The position numbers and the translations under genes are program-made. From the NCBI GenBank assembly GCA_023443025.1, contig JAEZWM010000033.1:1-64000 (forward strand): 64,000 nucleotides of DNA, written 5' to 3'. The notes below the pieces were generated by a model, which saw only the letters and a program-made list of their open reading frames with translations, had not been told where the DNA came from and did not search any database. The DNA comes from Bacillota bacterium. GTDB taxonomy: Bacteria; Bacillota; Clostridia; Tissierellales; Peptoniphilaceae. Shown piece after piece: positions 1 through 10,349 of this stretch. Every line of letters begins with the position of its first letter. Positions within the stretch are counted from its first letter, which is position 1.

Positions 1-1894
1 CGACTAGGTTTTCGACTTCTTTTTCGCTTATAAATGCACCTTGAACTCTAAGCGGTTTCATGAAGTTAGAAGGATAGAAGAGCATATCACCTTTTCCTAG
101 AAGTTTTTCAGCTCCAGCCATGTCAAGAATAGTCCTAGAATCAATCTGAGAAGACACGGCAAACGAGATCCTGGAAGGTATATTTGCCTTTATTGTACCT
201 GTAATAACATCAACAGATGGTCTTTGTGTTGCTACGACTAAATGAATTCCACAAGCTCTTGCCATTTGAGCTAATCTACATATGTGATCCTCAACTTCCT
301 GAGCTGCGACCATCATAAGATCGGATAACTCATCAATAATTATTACTATATAAGGAATCTTTTCGTGTTCTTCGCTATTAGCAAATTTATTTTTATATGA
401 AGTTATATCTCTGACGGAATTTTCTGAGAAAATTGTATACCTGCGATCCATTTCTTTAACTGCCCAATTTAATGCTGCACTAGCCTTCTTTGGATCTGTA
501 ACTACAGGAATGACCAAGTGAGGTATTCCATTATATACGTTAAGTTCTACCATCTTCGGATCTATTAGAATCAGTTTAACATCTTCAGGACTTGCTTTAT
601 ATAATATGCTTGTAATCAAAGTATTTATACATACTGATTTTCCTGAACCCGTAGCCCCTGCAATCAATAAATGAGGCATTTTGTCCATTGCTGATATAAT
701 TGGGTTTCCAGATATATCTTTACCAAGAGCTATAGGCATCATAGATGGGTTATTACTAAACTCCTCGGTCCCAATAATTTCTTTAAGGTATACATCATCT
801 TTAGACTTGTTTGGTACTTCAATTCCCACTACCGATTTACCAGGTATGGGCGCTTCAATCCTAATACCAGAACTTGCTAAGCTTAAAGCAAGATTATCAG
901 CAAGATTAACTATACTCGATACTTTAACTCCTCCTGCTGGTTGGAGTTCATAGCAAGTTACACTAGGACCCCTGTTTACTTGAACTACCTTTGCATCTAT
1001 TTTAAAACTCTTCATTGTTCTCTCGATGGACTGTGCATTTCTTTTTATTTCATCAACATATGAGTTGTCATTTTCCACTACATTGGATTTTAAGAGCTCA
1101 AGAGGAGGAAATTTATAATTATATGATTTTTCGATTTTTAAGTTAAAGTCTTCTACTGACATCTGCTCATTTTTATCAAAATTAGCATTATCATGATTTC
1201 TAATTTTAAGTTCTTCATGTGAAACATCGTGTAATGGATATACATCTTCTGGTACATTAACTTCTTCAGTATAGATACTTTCAGAAATAATATCAGGCTT
1301 TTTATTTGATAATTTCTTTATTTGAGTAGAAATAAAGCTATATGCATTCTTCAAGACTACCAACGCTTCTTTAAAAAAGTCTTTCAAGCTTAAATTAATA
1401 AACGATAGTAATGCTAAAAATAACACTAAAAACGAGATTAGATAAGCACCTATTCTGCCTATGTACTTTAGAAGTACGAAACCAATACTACCTCCTATTA
1501 GTCCGGCACCTCTAAATCCTTTAGCTAAAATTAATGAATTATTTAGTCTGCTAGTAAATTTTGTTCCGATATTGGAGTTAATATCGATGATTAATAGCAT
1601 TACTAAGCAAAGCAGGTATACAAAGACGACATTTTTAACTCCAACCTTACCCACCATATTCGTTAATACTAATATTAAATTAATAATGATAATTGGTATA
1701 ATAAAATAAGATCCTAAACCAAATAACTGAAACAATTTTACTTTGATGAAGTCTCCAATTACCCCCAGACCATCAGTAAGAACTGTTAAGTAAAAGAAAA
1801 TCATAAGTACTATAGTACCAATTACAATAGTCTTTGGATTAATACTTTTTATATTAAATCTTATTTGTTTTTTATTACTAGTTTTCTTAGCCAT
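1..1894 (-). CDS. ftsK: FtsK/SpoIIIE-type DNA translocase, C-terminus cut by window edge
   Basis: Septal DNA pump that moves chromosome ends through the closing division septum. I read 631 residues from the ATG at 1894; the reading frame is still open at base 1, so the end of the motor and the DNA-reading gamma domain lie outside the window. The N-terminus has four hydrophobic membrane segments (about residues 22-40, 55-80, 87-103 and 140-162), followed by a charged linker. The motor domain shows a Walker A motif GATGSGKSV near residue 411-419 and a Walker B stretch [11 protein letters not shown] near 515. Start chosen by the upstream AGAGGTAG. It follows dut in the same direction after a 120-base gap. 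The family assignment is secure; whether it serves division or sporulation cannot be told from this part. Confidence 0.95.
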   Translation of the reverse strand, partial: MAKKTSNKKQIRFNIKSINPKTIVIGTIVLMIFFYLTVLTDGLGVIGDFIKVKLFQLFGLGSYFIIPIIIINLILVLTNMVGKVGVKNVVFVYLLCLVMLLIIDINSNIGTKFTSRLNNSLILAKGFRGAGLIGGSIGFVLLKYIGRIGAYLISFLVLFLALLSFINLSLKDFFKEALVVLKNAYSFISTQIKKLSNKKPDIISESIYTEEVNVPEDVYPLHDVSHEELKIRNHDNANFDKNEQMSVEDFNLKIEKSYNYKFPPLELLKSNVVENDNSYVDEIKRNAQSIERTMKSFKIDAKVVQVNRGPSVTCYELQPAGGVKVSSIVNLADNLALSLASSGIRIEAPIPGKSVVGIEVPNKSKDDVYLKEIIGTEEFSNNPSMMPIALGKDISGNPIISAMDKMPHLLIAGATGSGKSVCINTLITSILYKASPEDVKLILIDPKMVELNVYNGIPHLVIPVVTDPKKASAALNWAVKEMDRRYTIFSENSVRDITSYKNKFANSEEHEKIPYIVIIIDELSDLMMVAAQEVEDHICRLAQMARACGIHLVVATQRPSVDVITGTIKANIPSRISFAVSSQIDSRTILDMAGAEKLLGKGDMLFYPSNFMKPLRVQGAFISEKEVENLV

Positions 1895-1982
1895 TTACTA
1901 CCTCTGTATTATTACTAAATCCATATTTCAGAATTTTTTATATTATTTAGTTAAGTATAAATCAATTTCATTTAATGTATCT

Positions 1983-1997
1983 ATTATATCCATTATA
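1983..1997 (-). promoter_or_regulatory. tandem -10 candidates upstream of ftsK
   Basis: Two TATAAT hexamers lie at 1983-1988 and 1992-1997, just downstream of the dut stop codon. The upstream copy is preceded by TGA and so resembles an extended -10; the downstream copy has TTTGTG 16 bases upstream. Neither has a good -35, so this is only a candidate start point for ftsK, about 90 bases before its ATG. Confidence 0.35.
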
Positions 1998-2014
1998 TCA
2001 CAATCACAAACTAC

Positions 2015-2446
2015 TTAATAGCCGGTATGACCGAACCCGCCACCATTTCTTGTCGTTTCTGTAAGTTCTTCAACTTCAACAAAAGTCGCAGTTTCATATT
2101 TATTTATTACCATTTGAGCTATTCTATCACCAGCGTTAATTGTATAGGTTTCGTTTGAAAGATTTACCAATATCACTCCGATTTCACCTCTGTAATCGGA
2201 GTCGATTGTCCCAATACCATTGGCCGTGGTTATACCATGTTTATAAGATAGTCCACTCCTAGCCCTAATCTGCGCCTCATATCCTTCAGGTAGAGCAATA
2301 TAAAGACCGGTAGGTACTATGTAACGCTCAAGTGGATTAAGTTGAATAGGTTCATCAATATTCGCCATCAGATCCATTCCGGCAGAACCGGATGTTTCAT
2401 ATTTGGGTAGATCATATTTGGATTTATTAATTATTTCGATTTTCAT
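2015..2446 (-). CDS. dut: dUTP diphosphatase (trimeric dUTPase)
   Basis: Hydrolyses dUTP to dUMP and pyrophosphate, keeping uracil out of DNA and supplying dUMP for thymidylate synthesis. The 143-residue protein has the five dUTPase motifs in order: [39 protein letters not shown] and the glycine-rich C-terminal [10 protein letters not shown] that closes over the active site. A longer frame begins at 2464, but the GAGGAG ribosome site lies just before the ATG at 2446, which I take as the start. It sits between pnp and ftsK on the same strand, after the pnp hairpin, with weak promoter-like hexamers before it. Length is normal for the family. Confidence 0.96.
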   Translation of the reverse strand: MKIEIINKSKYDLPKYETSGSAGMDLMANIDEPIQLNPLERYIVPTGLYIALPEGYEAQIRARSGLSYKHGITTANGIGTIDSDYRGEIGVILVNLSNETYTINAGDRIAQMVINKYETATFVEVEELTETTRNGGGFGHTGY

Positions 2447-2480
2447 TCTCTTCTCCTCATTCATTAGTTAATACGACTAT

Positions 2481-2496
2481 ATTATACCTTATTATA
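2481..2496 (-). promoter_or_regulatory. tandem -10 candidates upstream of dut
   Basis: Two GGTATAAT blocks ten bases apart (TATAAT at 2481-2486 and 2491-2496) lie between the pnp hairpin and dut. No convincing -35 is visible (TTATTA or TTTTTA at 17 bases), so this is a weak candidate for a promoter serving dut. Confidence 0.35.
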
Positions 2497-2518
2497 CCGA
2501 AGATAAAAAATATTAATA

Positions 2519-2548
2519 AAAAAACATAAACCGAAGTCTATGTTTTTT
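2519..2548 (-). terminator. intrinsic terminator after pnp
   Basis: A ten-pair A/T-rich stem (2519-2528 with 2539-2548) with a ten-base loop follows the pnp stop codon. Read on the minus strand it ends in a run of T. This probably ends the rpsO-pnp transcript before dut. Confidence 0.7.
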
Positions 2549-2551
2549 AGT

Positions 2552-4648
2552 TTACTTTTTGTTTTCAGGCTTAGGTAATAAGGCTTTTCTGGATAGATTA
2601 ACTCTACCTTGTTTATCTATTTCTGTAACTTTTACCAGAACTTCATCTCCAACTTTTAACACATCTTCTACCTTGTTTACTCTTTCGTGTGCTATTTGTG
2701 AGATATGAATAAGTCCTTCTTTACCAGGTAGAACTTCAACAAATGCACCAAAATTCATAATTTTGGTAACTTTACCAAGGTAAGTTTCCCCAGCTTCGAT
2801 TTCTTTTACAATTTCGTTTATCATATCGATGGCTCTAGTTCCATTTTGGTTATTGTCGGAAGTAATGACAACCTGCCCATCGTCAAATGTATCAATCTTA
2901 ACACTTGTTTCATCTATGATTTTATTTATTGTTTTTCCTCCAGGTCCAATAATTTCTCTTATTTTATCCGGATCAACTTTAATAGTAAATATTCTTGGTG
3001 CAAAATCAGAGATTTTATCTCTAGGTGTACTCATTACTTCTTCCATTTTATTAAGAATATATAATCTACCTTCTAAAGCTTTCTGTAATGCTTCGCTAAG
3101 TATTTCTTTATCTATGCCTGCAATTTTTATATCCATTTGAATAGCAGTGATACCTTCTCTAGTTCCGGCAACTTTAAAGTCCATATCTCCAAGATGGTCT
3201 TCTAATCCTTGAATGTCTGAAAGAATAGTTAATTTATCTGAGTTTTCATCCTTTATAAGACCCATCGCAATACCTGCTACATTAGCCTTTATTGGTACAC
3301 CAGCATCTAAAAGTGATAATGTTGAACCACACACACTAGCTTGAGAACTGGATCCATTTGAACTTAAAACTTCAGAAACAACTCTAATAGTATATGGAAA
3401 ATCTTCTTCTGATGGGATAACAGGTAATAGGGCTCTTTCTGCCAATGCTCCATGACCTATTTCTCTTCTACCGGGACTTCTTAAGGGTCTTGTTTCTCCA
3501 ACACTATATGGCGGGAAGTTATATTGATGCATATATCTTTTTTCATCTTCAGATAATCCATCTAACATTTGTACGTCACCTGGAGCACCTAAGGTTGTTA
3601 TCGATAATACTTGAGTTTGACCTCTTGTAAATAAACCACAACCATGAGCCCTTGGCAAGAATCCGACATCACAGGTGATTTTTCTAATCTCATCAGGTCT
3701 TCTATTATCTGGCCTTACTTTGTCCTCTATTATCATCCTTCTAACTTCTAGCTTAATAATATCATCAAGTGCAGCTTTGATGTCTTTTTCGTTTTCAGGA
3801 TATTCAATAAGTAGTGTTTCAAGTGTAGTATCAAAAACTGAATCTACTTCTTTTTCTCTTACTGTTTTATCAGCGTTTTTAAGTGCGATTTTCATTTTTT
3901 CTTCAGCGATTTCTCTTACTTTTTCAACAAGATCAGTATTTACTTCTTCTGTAATTACTTCTCGTTTTTCAAGACCGATCTCATCTTGGATACCGGAGAT
4001 AAAATCACAAATATTTTTTATTTCTTCATGCGCAAAAAGTATTGCATCAAGAATTTTTTCTTCAGGTAAAATATCACATCCTGCTTCAACCATCATAATG
4101 GCATCTTTTGTCCCTGCTACTGTTAAATGTAGTTGAGAGATTTTTCTTTCTTCTTCGGTTGGATTTATTATAAATTTATTATCAATCAAACCTACAGTCA
4201 CTGCTGCTGTCGGACCCATAAAAGGTATATCCGAAATACTAAGAGCAACTGATGAACCTATCATAGAAAGCATTTCCGGCGAGTTATCATGATCTATAGA
4301 TAGTGCTGTAGCAATTACTTGTACATCATTTCTATAGCCTTCAGGAAACAGTGGTCTTAGTGGTCTATCGATAAGTCTCGATGTAAGAACTGCATGTTCG
4401 CTTGGTCTACCTTCTCTTTTTATAAATCCGCCCGGTATTTTACCTACTGAATAAAGTTTTTCTTCAAAATCACAACTAAGCGGGAAGAAATCTATCCCCT
4501 CTCTAGGTTGGTCTGAAGCGGTCGCAGTAACCATAATAACAGTATCTTCCATCTGTATTAGACATGCACCATTTGCCTGTTCAGCAACTTTACCAATAGT
4601 AATTTTTAATTCTTTACCTTGGAGATCGTATTTATAATCTTTAATCAT
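2552..4648 (-). CDS. pnp: polyribonucleotide nucleotidyltransferase (PNPase)
   Basis: Phosphate-dependent 3'-5' exoribonuclease that degrades mRNA and can add 3' tails, usually working with the RNA degradosome. The 698-residue protein is full length. Two RNase PH domains (about 10-230 and 315-545) flank an alpha-helical linker, followed by a KH domain ([10 protein letters not shown], near 570) and an S1 domain (about 620-690, [17 protein letters not shown]). The ATG at 4648 has a strong AAGGAGGT site. It follows rpsO as in most bacteria, with a strong hairpin in the 48-base gap that may control pnp expression or processing. Confidence 0.98.
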   Translation of the reverse strand: MIKDYKYDLQGKELKITIGKVAEQANGACLIQMEDTVIMVTATASDQPREGIDFFPLSCDFEEKLYSVGKIPGGFIKREGRPSEHAVLTSRLIDRPLRPLFPEGYRNDVQVIATALSIDHDNSPEMLSMIGSSVALSISDIPFMGPTAAVTVGLIDNKFIINPTEEERKISQLHLTVAGTKDAIMMVEAGCDILPEEKILDAILFAHEEIKNICDFISGIQDEIGLEKREVITEEVNTDLVEKVREIAEEKMKIALKNADKTVREKEVDSVFDTTLETLLIEYPENEKDIKAALDDIIKLEVRRMIIEDKVRPDNRRPDEIRKITCDVGFLPRAHGCGLFTRGQTQVLSITTLGAPGDVQMLDGLSEDEKRYMHQYNFPPYSVGETRPLRSPGRREIGHGALAERALLPVIPSEEDFPYTIRVVSEVLSSNGSSSQASVCGSTLSLLDAGVPIKANVAGIAMGLIKDENSDKLTILSDIQGLEDHLGDMDFKVAGTREGITAIQMDIKIAGIDKEILSEALQKALEGRLYILNKMEEVMSTPRDKISDFAPRIFTIKVDPDKIREIIGPGGKTINKIIDETSVKIDTFDDGQVVITSDNNQNGTRAIDMINEIVKEIEAGETYLGKVTKIMNFGAFVEVLPGKEGLIHISQIAHERVNKVEDVLKVGDEVLVKVTEIDKQGRVNLSRKALLPKPENKK

Positions 4649-4670
4649 TAGTACCTCCTTATAATAAATT

Positions 4671-4695
4671 AAGAGCGGTCTGTACCGCCGCTCTT
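4671..4695 (-). terminator. rpsO-pnp intergenic hairpin
   Basis: AAGAGCGG at 4671-4678 pairs with CCGCTCTT at 4688-4695, an eight-pair stem with a nine-base loop. It fills the short gap between the rpsO stop and the pnp ribosome site. The following bases are A/T-rich rather than a clean T-run, so it may be a partial terminator or an mRNA processing/stability element instead of a full stop. Confidence 0.6.
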
Positions 4696-4696
4696 A

Positions 4697-4963
4697 TTAT
4701 CGTCTTATATTTAACTTTTGTATAAGAGTACGATATCTTTCAATATCTTTATTTTGAAGATATTTAAGAAGTCCTCTTCTTTGACCAATCAATTTAAACA
4801 TACCTCTTCTAGAGTGATGGTCTTCTTTATGTTTTTTAAGATGTTCTGTTAGATAGTTAATTCTATAAGTTAGAATTGCAATTTGTACTTCCGGAGATCC
4901 TGTATCCCCTTCTTTTGTTTGATACTCTTTAATTATTGATTCTTTTTGTTCTTTTGTAATCAT
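4697..4963 (-). CDS. rpsO: 30S ribosomal protein S15
   Basis: Primary 16S rRNA-binding protein of the small-subunit platform. The 88-residue protein has the usual S15 features: the [15 protein letters not shown] segment, [23 protein letters not shown], and the [19 protein letters not shown] helix. ATG at 4963 with AGGAGG upstream. It lies after ribF and before pnp, the usual order. A consensus promoter inside the end of ribF and a roughly 75-base leader precede it. Confidence 0.98.
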   Translation of the reverse strand: MITKEQKESIIKEYQTKEGDTGSPEVQIAILTYRINYLTEHLKKHKEDHHSRRGMFKLIGQRRGLLKYLQNKDIERYRTLIQKLNIRR

Positions 4964-5039
4964 TTTTTATCCTCCTAATATTCACGTACAGCTGTTGACA
5001 TGGTTGATTAATCCTATACCAACGCCATCGTATTTAACC
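4964..5039 (-). promoter_or_regulatory. rpsO 5' leader, possible S15 autoregulatory element
   Basis: From the predicted transcription start near 5039 to the rpsO ATG there are about 75 untranslated bases. They can form a small hairpin (GTTGGT with ATCAAC, one G-U pair, nine-base loop) upstream of the AGGAGG site. Ribosomal protein S15 represses its own mRNA in several bacteria through leader structures of different shape, so an autoregulatory role is plausible but not shown here. Confidence 0.4.
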
Positions 5040-5045
5040 TTATCT

Positions 5046-5074
5046 ATTATATCATTAAAGCTTTTTATTGTAAA
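5046..5074 (-). promoter_or_regulatory. SigA-type promoter for rpsO-pnp
   Basis: TTTACA (5069-5074) and TATAAT (5046-5051) are separated by exactly 17 bases. The -35 lies inside the last codons of ribF, so rpsO-pnp can be transcribed separately from the long upstream operon. Confidence 0.75.
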
Positions 5075-5984
5075 CTGTTTTTGTTTCTACGAGTCTATTA
5101 AAATCTTTATTCATACAGTCAATTAGCTCTTCGCTTGAAGCAAACTTAATCATGGGTCTTATATATTCCAAAAATAAAACCTCTATAGACTCGCCGTATA
5201 TATCATTTTCAAAATCATCGATAAAAACTTCAATTCTATTATCCTGTCCGTCAAATGTAGGATTATTTCCAATACTGGTTAGACTAAAATAATTCTCGTT
5301 CTTTATTTTAACTAATGTTACATAAACTCCGTCTTTTGGAACAACATAATTAAAATCAAGATGTAAATTGGCAGTAGGATAACCTAATTTCTTACCTCTA
5401 CCATCTCCTTTTATTACAGTTCCTTTGATGGAATATAATCTTCCAAGTAATTTACTTGCTGCACTTACTTCACCTTCGCCAATCATTTTCCGAATAGTAG
5501 AACTGCTGACTCTCTCATGATTTATATCATAATCATCGATAATCTTTAAAGTATAATTATCTTTCGCCTTTTCTTTTAATAATTCTACATTACCTCTTGC
5601 TTTATAACCAAAAGTATAATCATCTCCTACTACAACAGCTTTTATATTGCAAGACTCTATTAACACACAATCGATAAATTCTTCTGGAGTCAGGGATCTA
5701 AACTCATCCGAAAACTCAACTATAAACACTATATCTATCCCTAGTATTTTCAGTAGTTTTATCTTGTCATCCAAAGAAGTCAATTCATCTTGGGATTTAT
5801 CTCTTATGATATTATTTGTATGGGTGTCAAATAGTATGACGGATGATTTTATATTCATTTGCTTGGAAATTTCAGTAACACTATTGATTAATGATTGGTG
5901 ACCTAAATGTAGTCCGTCAAAATTTCCTAGCCCAACAACAGTTTCTTCAGTACATATCTCTTTATTTAGATTAATAATCCTCAT
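5055..5984 (-). CDS. ribF: bifunctional riboflavin kinase/FAD synthetase
   Basis: Converts riboflavin to FMN and then FAD using ATP. The N-terminal half is the nucleotidyltransferase domain, with GNFDGLHLGHQ near residues 21-31 and the later SSSTIRKMIGEG motif. The C-terminal half (about 180-305) is the riboflavin kinase barrel, with LGYPTANL and a conserved NPTFDG segment. Length 309 is normal. The ATG at 5984 follows AGGAG and begins two bases after the truB stop, so it is co-transcribed with truB as in many Firmicutes. The last codons overlap the rpsO promoter. Confidence 0.96.
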   Translation of the reverse strand: MRIINLNKEICTEETVVGLGNFDGLHLGHQSLINSVTEISKQMNIKSSVILFDTHTNNIIRDKSQDELTSLDDKIKLLKILGIDIVFIVEFSDEFRSLTPEEFIDCVLIESCNIKAVVVGDDYTFGYKARGNVELLKEKAKDNYTLKIIDDYDINHERVSSSTIRKMIGEGEVSAASKLLGRLYSIKGTVIKGDGRGKKLGYPTANLHLDFNYVVPKDGVYVTLVKIKNENYFSLTSIGNNPTFDGQDNRIEVFIDDFENDIYGESIEVLFLEYIRPMIKFASSEELIDCMNKDFNRLVETKTVYNKKL

Positions 5985-5986
5985 TC

Positions 5987-6892
5987 TTACTCCTGATATA
6001 ACATTTTATCAATTCTAACCTTATTTCTATTGCCTTCGGTTACAACTTTACCAATTCCAATAAATACATTTTGACAATAAATTTTGTATTCTTTATCCGA
6101 GGAATCCATTGTAGTTAGAATTTTTTGCCCATTTATAATATTAAAAAAATATTTTTTATCTAAATTTATTAATGGCATATCTACTAAGCTTTTATCCATA
6201 TCGACAATAAAAGAAAAATCATTCTCTTCGACTTTTTTTCTAATCTCATCTAGTTGAAATGAATCTTCAACATGAAAGTCCGAAACCTTAGTTCTCTCAA
6301 GTTCATAAAGTGTGGCAAAACATCCCAAAGATTTACCGATATCATGAACTAAGGTCCTTATATATGTTCCTTTTGAGCAGCTACATATAAATTTAACAAA
6401 TGGATAATCTATAGATAGTATTTTCAATTCATATATTTCAACTGATCTACTCGGTCTATCGACACTAATACCAAGTCTCGCAAGTTCATGAAGTCTTTGT
6501 CCTTTATGATGAACCGCTGAGAACATTGGTGGAATTTGTGAAATTACTCCTTTAAATTCACCAAAGACTAGATATATATCATCTTCAGTTACAATTTTAT
6601 CTGAACTATCAATTACCTTTCCCGATATATCTTGTGTATCTGTAGCTATGCCTAGTTTCATAGTGCCTACATAAGTTTTTCCTGCATTTTGAATATACTC
6701 TACAAGTCTTGTAGCTTTATTGATACATACTGGGAGTACTCCCGTGACATCTGGATCTAAGGTACCTGTATGACCAATACGCTTAATGCCTAAAATTTTT
6801 CTTAAGACTTGTACAACATCATGTGAAGTGAATCCACTTTCTTTATATACATTTATAATGCCCGATTTAAATTTTATCCCATTCGATGTCAT
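5987..6892 (-). CDS. truB: tRNA pseudouridine(55) synthase
   Basis: Makes pseudouridine 55 in the T-loop of tRNAs. The motif GHTGTLDPDVTGVLP near residues 40-54 contains the catalytic aspartate (D46), and KGTYIRTLVHDIG and the LLxLDxP-like C-terminal region are present. The ATG at 6892 is preceded by GGAGG and starts inside the end of nrnA (26-base overlap), suggesting translational coupling. The 301-residue length fits. It belongs to the infB-rbfA-nrnA-truB-ribF translation segment. Confidence 0.96.
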   Translation of the reverse strand: MTSNGIKFKSGIINVYKESGFTSHDVVQVLRKILGIKRIGHTGTLDPDVTGVLPVCINKATRLVEYIQNAGKTYVGTMKLGIATDTQDISGKVIDSSDKIVTEDDIYLVFGEFKGVISQIPPMFSAVHHKGQRLHELARLGISVDRPSRSVEIYELKILSIDYPFVKFICSCSKGTYIRTLVHDIGKSLGCFATLYELERTKVSDFHVEDSFQLDEIRKKVEENDFSFIVDMDKSLVDMPLINLDKKYFFNIINGQKILTTMDSSDKEYKIYCQNVFIGIGKVVTEGNRNKVRIDKMLYQE

Positions 6893-7853
6893 CTAGAACC
6901 TCCAGCAGGGTCTTTTGAAGATTGTTTATTTCTCCTGTAAAAGAAAATCCTCCTGCATGTACATGTCCTCCACCATTAAATTTAGCACAGATTGTGGATA
7001 CATCTACTACTGTTTTACTCCTTAGACTTACCTTAAAGCTATCATTTGATTCCTCTTTTATCAGGCAAGCTACTTCAACACCTTCAATATCTCTAAGAAT
7101 ATTTATTTTGTCTTCTGTATCTTCAAGACTTGCATCACACTTTGAGAGCATTTCGGTATTAACAATACATAAAGCGAGCTTATTATCGTGATAAAACCGA
7201 GAATTCTGTATTAATTCTCCTGTAAGACAAAATGATCCTCTTGTATTAACCTGATATAGGTTATAATGTATTAAATCTTTATTTATTCCTGAATCAACAA
7301 GCTCAGCTGCACTTTTTAATGTATTTGAAGTTGAATTTTTATATAAAAACCGGTTTGTATCAGTTAAAATCCCAACATAAAGTGCTGTTGCAATATTTGA
7401 ATTAAGATTTATATTTAATTCCTTTATGATATTAAAAACTATTTCCGACGTTGAACTTGCATCTGATACTACAAAGTTTAAATCTGCAAAAAAATCATTG
7501 GTGACATGGTGATCTATGTTTACAGAAATTTTACTTTCTCTTAGAAGTTTTTGACAAGTACCAATTCTATCAACCGAACTAGAATCCAAAGTTATTAAGA
7601 CGTCAAATTTCATATCATCCGAATATGGCACCAGTTCATCAATTCCCGGAAGAAATGAAAGATAATTTGGTGTTTTGTCTGTTTGTATGCAAACAACATT
7701 TTGATTTAATTGTCTTATACCACCATATAGTCCAAGCATAGATCCAAGAGCATCACCATCCGGATTAATATGGACACAGATTCCTATGCTCTTGGATTTT
7801 ATTAGCAATTCCTTAAATTCTTTTGTGAATTCTTCATACTTTGCTTTAATCAT
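6867..7853 (-). CDS. nrnA: DHH-family nanoRNase/pAp phosphatase
   Basis: Degrades short RNA oligonucleotides and, in the family, dephosphorylates 3'-phosphoadenosine 5'-phosphate (pAp). The 328-residue protein has the DHH-superfamily metal motifs HINPDGDALGS near residue 29, TLDSSSVDR, and NIDHHVTND, plus a DHHA1 domain ending in NGGGHVHAGGF. It overlaps rbfA by four bases (ATGA) and truB by 26 bases, so it is tightly coupled in the operon. The position between rbfA and truB is typical for Firmicutes. No strong ribosome site is seen before its ATG, consistent with coupling. Confidence 0.93.
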   Translation of the reverse strand: MIKAKYEEFTKEFKELLIKSKSIGICVHINPDGDALGSMLGLYGGIRQLNQNVVCIQTDKTPNYLSFLPGIDELVPYSDDMKFDVLITLDSSSVDRIGTCQKLLRESKISVNIDHHVTNDFFADLNFVVSDASSTSEIVFNIIKELNINLNSNIATALYVGILTDTNRFLYKNSTSNTLKSAAELVDSGINKDLIHYNLYQVNTRGSFCLTGELIQNSRFYHDNKLALCIVNTEMLSKCDASLEDTEDKINILRDIEGVEVACLIKEESNDSFKVSLRSKTVVDVSTICAKFNGGGHVHAGGFSFTGEINNLQKTLLEVLDDIEWDKI

Positions 7854-8203
7854 TGTTCTTGTTTTTTTAACTCTAAAATTAAATTCTCTATATGCATGCC
7901 TCTTTCAACAGCATCATCAATTTTAAACCTTATATCAGGTATATGACGAAGATCTAACCTGGAGCCCAATTCTTTTTTTATAAAACCTTTTGCATTTTCT
8001 AGGCCGTTAAGGCTATCTTCCTTTGTTTTTTCATCTCCGAGTACAGAGATGTATACATCGGCATAACTTAAGTCGTTAGATACTTTAACATATGAAATTG
8101 TAGTCATATCTGATACTCTAGGATCTTTTAAACCTTCTAAGAGTAACTCTGATATCACTTTTTTTATCTCAGATGCAATTCTACTGACTCTTTTTGATTT
8201 CAT
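7850..8203 (-). CDS. rbfA: 30S ribosome-binding factor A
   Basis: Late-stage maturation factor for the small ribosomal subunit, binding near the 5' end of 16S rRNA. The 117-residue protein is one type-II KH-like domain, with DPRVSDMTTISYVKVSNDLSYADVYISV and the C-terminal LRHIPDIRFKID signature. ATG at 8203 with GAGAGGT. It starts four bases after infB, the usual neighbour, and its end overlaps nrnA. Confidence 0.95.
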   Translation of the reverse strand: MKSKRVSRIASEIKKVISELLLEGLKDPRVSDMTTISYVKVSNDLSYADVYISVLGDEKTKEDSLNGLENAKGFIKKELGSRLDLRHIPDIRFKIDDAVERGMHIENLILELKKQEQ

Positions 8204-8206
8204 AAT

Positions 8207-10333
8207 TTACCTCTCTATCTCTTTCATTATAAAGGCTTCTATAATGTCCCCTTCTTTTATGTCATTATAGTTTTCAAGTCCTACTCCGCCTTCATATCCG
8301 GTATTTACTTCTCTTACGTCATCTTTAAATCTCTTAAGAGAATTAATGTCTGCTTCAACTACTACTACATCATTACGCAGTAATCTTATCTTTGAATTTC
8401 TTGTTATCTTTCCATTTTGGACATAAATACCTGCTATATTTCCTATTGAAGGTACTTTAAATACAGCTCTTACTTCAGCTCTACCAATAACCTCTTCCTC
8501 AAACTTAGGTGCTAACATACCATTTATAGCAGCTTGGATATCATCAATTGCATCGTATATTACACGATAGGTTCTAATATCAATTCCTTGGTTCTTTGCA
8601 GCTTCTATTGCAATCTGACCCGGTCTAACATTAAAGCCAATGATTATAGCATTTGATGCAGAAGCTAGTAGCACGTCTGATTCACTTATTCCACCAACTC
8701 CGGCGTGAATTATATTAACTCTAACTTCTTCATTTCCAAGTTTTTCAAGTGAGTTTCTAACGGCATCAATTGTACCTTTAACATCGGTTTTAATAACTAA
8801 ATTTAAATCCTTTATTTCACCTTCTTGGATTTTACCAAATAATGCTTCCAAAGAAATATTTTCACTTGCTCTAACTTTTTCTTCTTTCAATCTATCTTTT
8901 AATGAAGTGGCATAATTTCTAGCCGTCTTTTCATCGTCAACTACATAAAGCATATCACCGGACTCAGGAACTTCTGAAAGCCCAAGAATCTGTACGGGGA
9001 TTGAAGGACCTGCTTTTTTTATTTTCTTGCCTTTATCATCAAACATAGCTCTAATCTTTCCATGAGAAACTCCGGAAACTACAACATCTCCAAATCTCAA
9101 GGTTCCTTTTTGAACTAAAACCGTTGCTACTGGTCCCTTTCCTTTATCTAATTGAGCTTCGATTACTGTGCCTATTGCTTTTCTATTTGGATTTGCTTTC
9201 AATTCCTCCATCTCTGCAACCATTAAAACCATTTCAAGCAAGTCATCTATACCGGTATCATTTTTTGCTGATACTGGAACAGTTATTACATCTCCACCCC
9301 ATTCTTCAGGCACTAAGCCATGTTCAGTTAACTCATGCATGATTCTATCAGGGTTAGCAGTATCCTTATCTATTTTATTAATAGCCACAATAACTGGTAC
9401 ATCGGCTGCTTTGGCATGGTTTATTGCTTCAATCGTTTGAGGCATAACTCCATCATCAGCTGCTACGACAAGTATTGCTAAATCAGTTATTTGAGCTCCT
9501 CTTGATCTCATAGAAGTAAAAGCTTCATGACCAGGAGTGTCTAAAAATATAATTTTATTTCCTTCTACAGAAACACTAGATGCCCCTATATGTTGAGTAA
9601 TTCCACCTGCTTCTTGTTTTGTAACCTTTGTTTTTCTGATGCTATCCAATAATGAAGTTTTACCATGGTCAACATGTCCCATTACTGTTACAACAGGAGG
9701 TCTATGTTTTAAATCCCTTTCATCATCTTCAAAGTCTAGGTCAAACTCACTGGAAGTATCAAGCTCTTCGTGTTTTTGTTTTATAACATTAAAACCATAA
9801 TCCTCAGCTATTAAAGATGCAGAGTCAAAATCTACCTCTTGGTTTTGACTTGCCATAACCCCAAGATCAATAAATTTCATAATAACCTGGTTAGTATTAA
9901 TTCCAATTAGTTCAGCAAAATCCCTTAGAACAATGCTGTCAGGTATTTCAATCGTTTTTTCTTCTGATTCTGCTTCTGTTTCTTTAATTGGTTTAGATTC
10001 GGGTTTATTTTCTTTATTTTGTTTAGTCTTATTATTAGATTTTCTATTTCTATTTTTTTGTTCACTACTATTGGTGTTTTGGTGATGTACTTCTTTTTTA
10101 TCTTTTTTATCTTTTTTATCTGGCATGCTTTCTACTTCCTCTTGTTTACTATTTGTGGCTTTTTTACCATCATTACCGCCACCTAAAAGCTCTTCAACAA
10201 GCTCAAGCTCTTCACCTTCAAGTACCGACATATGACTTTTTATATCTACTCCTAAATCATTGAGTTTTTTAATTAATTCTTTACTGGGCAGATTTAATTC
10301 CTTCGCTAGTTCATAAACTCTTTTTTTTCTCAT
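8207..10333 (-). CDS. infB: translation initiation factor IF-2
   Basis: GTPase that brings initiator fMet-tRNA to the 30S subunit and promotes subunit joining. The 708-residue protein has two IF2_N modules (residues about 1-50 and 130-180) separated by a very lysine/glutamate-rich low-complexity linker. The G domain begins with [21 protein letters not shown]3 is DTPGHEAF and G4 is NKID. Domains II-IV follow, with the IF-2/IF-3 fMet-binding C2 region at the end. ATG with AGGAGGT. It follows ylxR directly; the L7Ae-like ylxQ gene that often lies between them is absent. Confidence 0.98.
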   Translation of the reverse strand: MRKKRVYELAKELNLPSKELIKKLNDLGVDIKSHMSVLEGEELELVEELLGGGNDGKKATNSKQEEVESMPDKKDKKDKKEVHHQNTNSSEQKNRNRKSNNKTKQNKENKPESKPIKETEAESEEKTIEIPDSIVLRDFAELIGINTNQVIMKFIDLGVMASQNQEVDFDSASLIAEDYGFNVIKQKHEELDTSSEFDLDFEDDERDLKHRPPVVTVMGHVDHGKTSLLDSIRKTKVTKQEAGGITQHIGASSVSVEGNKIIFLDTPGHEAFTSMRSRGAQITDLAILVVAADDGVMPQTIEAINHAKAADVPVIVAINKIDKDTANPDRIMHELTEHGLVPEEWGGDVITVPVSAKNDTGIDDLLEMVLMVAEMEELKANPNRKAIGTVIEAQLDKGKGPVATVLVQKGTLRFGDVVVSGVSHGKIRAMFDDKGKKIKKAGPSIPVQILGLSEVPESGDMLYVVDDEKTARNYATSLKDRLKEEKVRASENISLEALFGKIQEGEIKDLNLVIKTDVKGTIDAVRNSLEKLGNEEVRVNIIHAGVGGISESDVLLASASNAIIIGFNVRPGQIAIEAAKNQGIDIRTYRVIYDAIDDIQAAINGMLAPKFEEEVIGRAEVRAVFKVPSIGNIAGIYVQNGKITRNSKIRLLRNDVVVVEADINSLKRFKDDVREVNTGYEGGVGLENYNDIKEGDIIEAFIMKEIER

Positions 10334-10349
10334 ACTCTACCTCCTAAAT

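Noticed and set aside
3675..4136. Open frame of 153 codons on the plus strand, serine/isoleucine-rich
   Set aside because: It is the antisense of pnp, has no ribosome site, and its composition is what the complement of a Glu/Lys-rich coding strand gives.
10134..10200. Possible frame disruption in the low-complexity linker of infB
   Set aside because: The frame is continuous; the Lys/Glu/Asn-rich linker is normal for IF-2 in low-GC bacteria.
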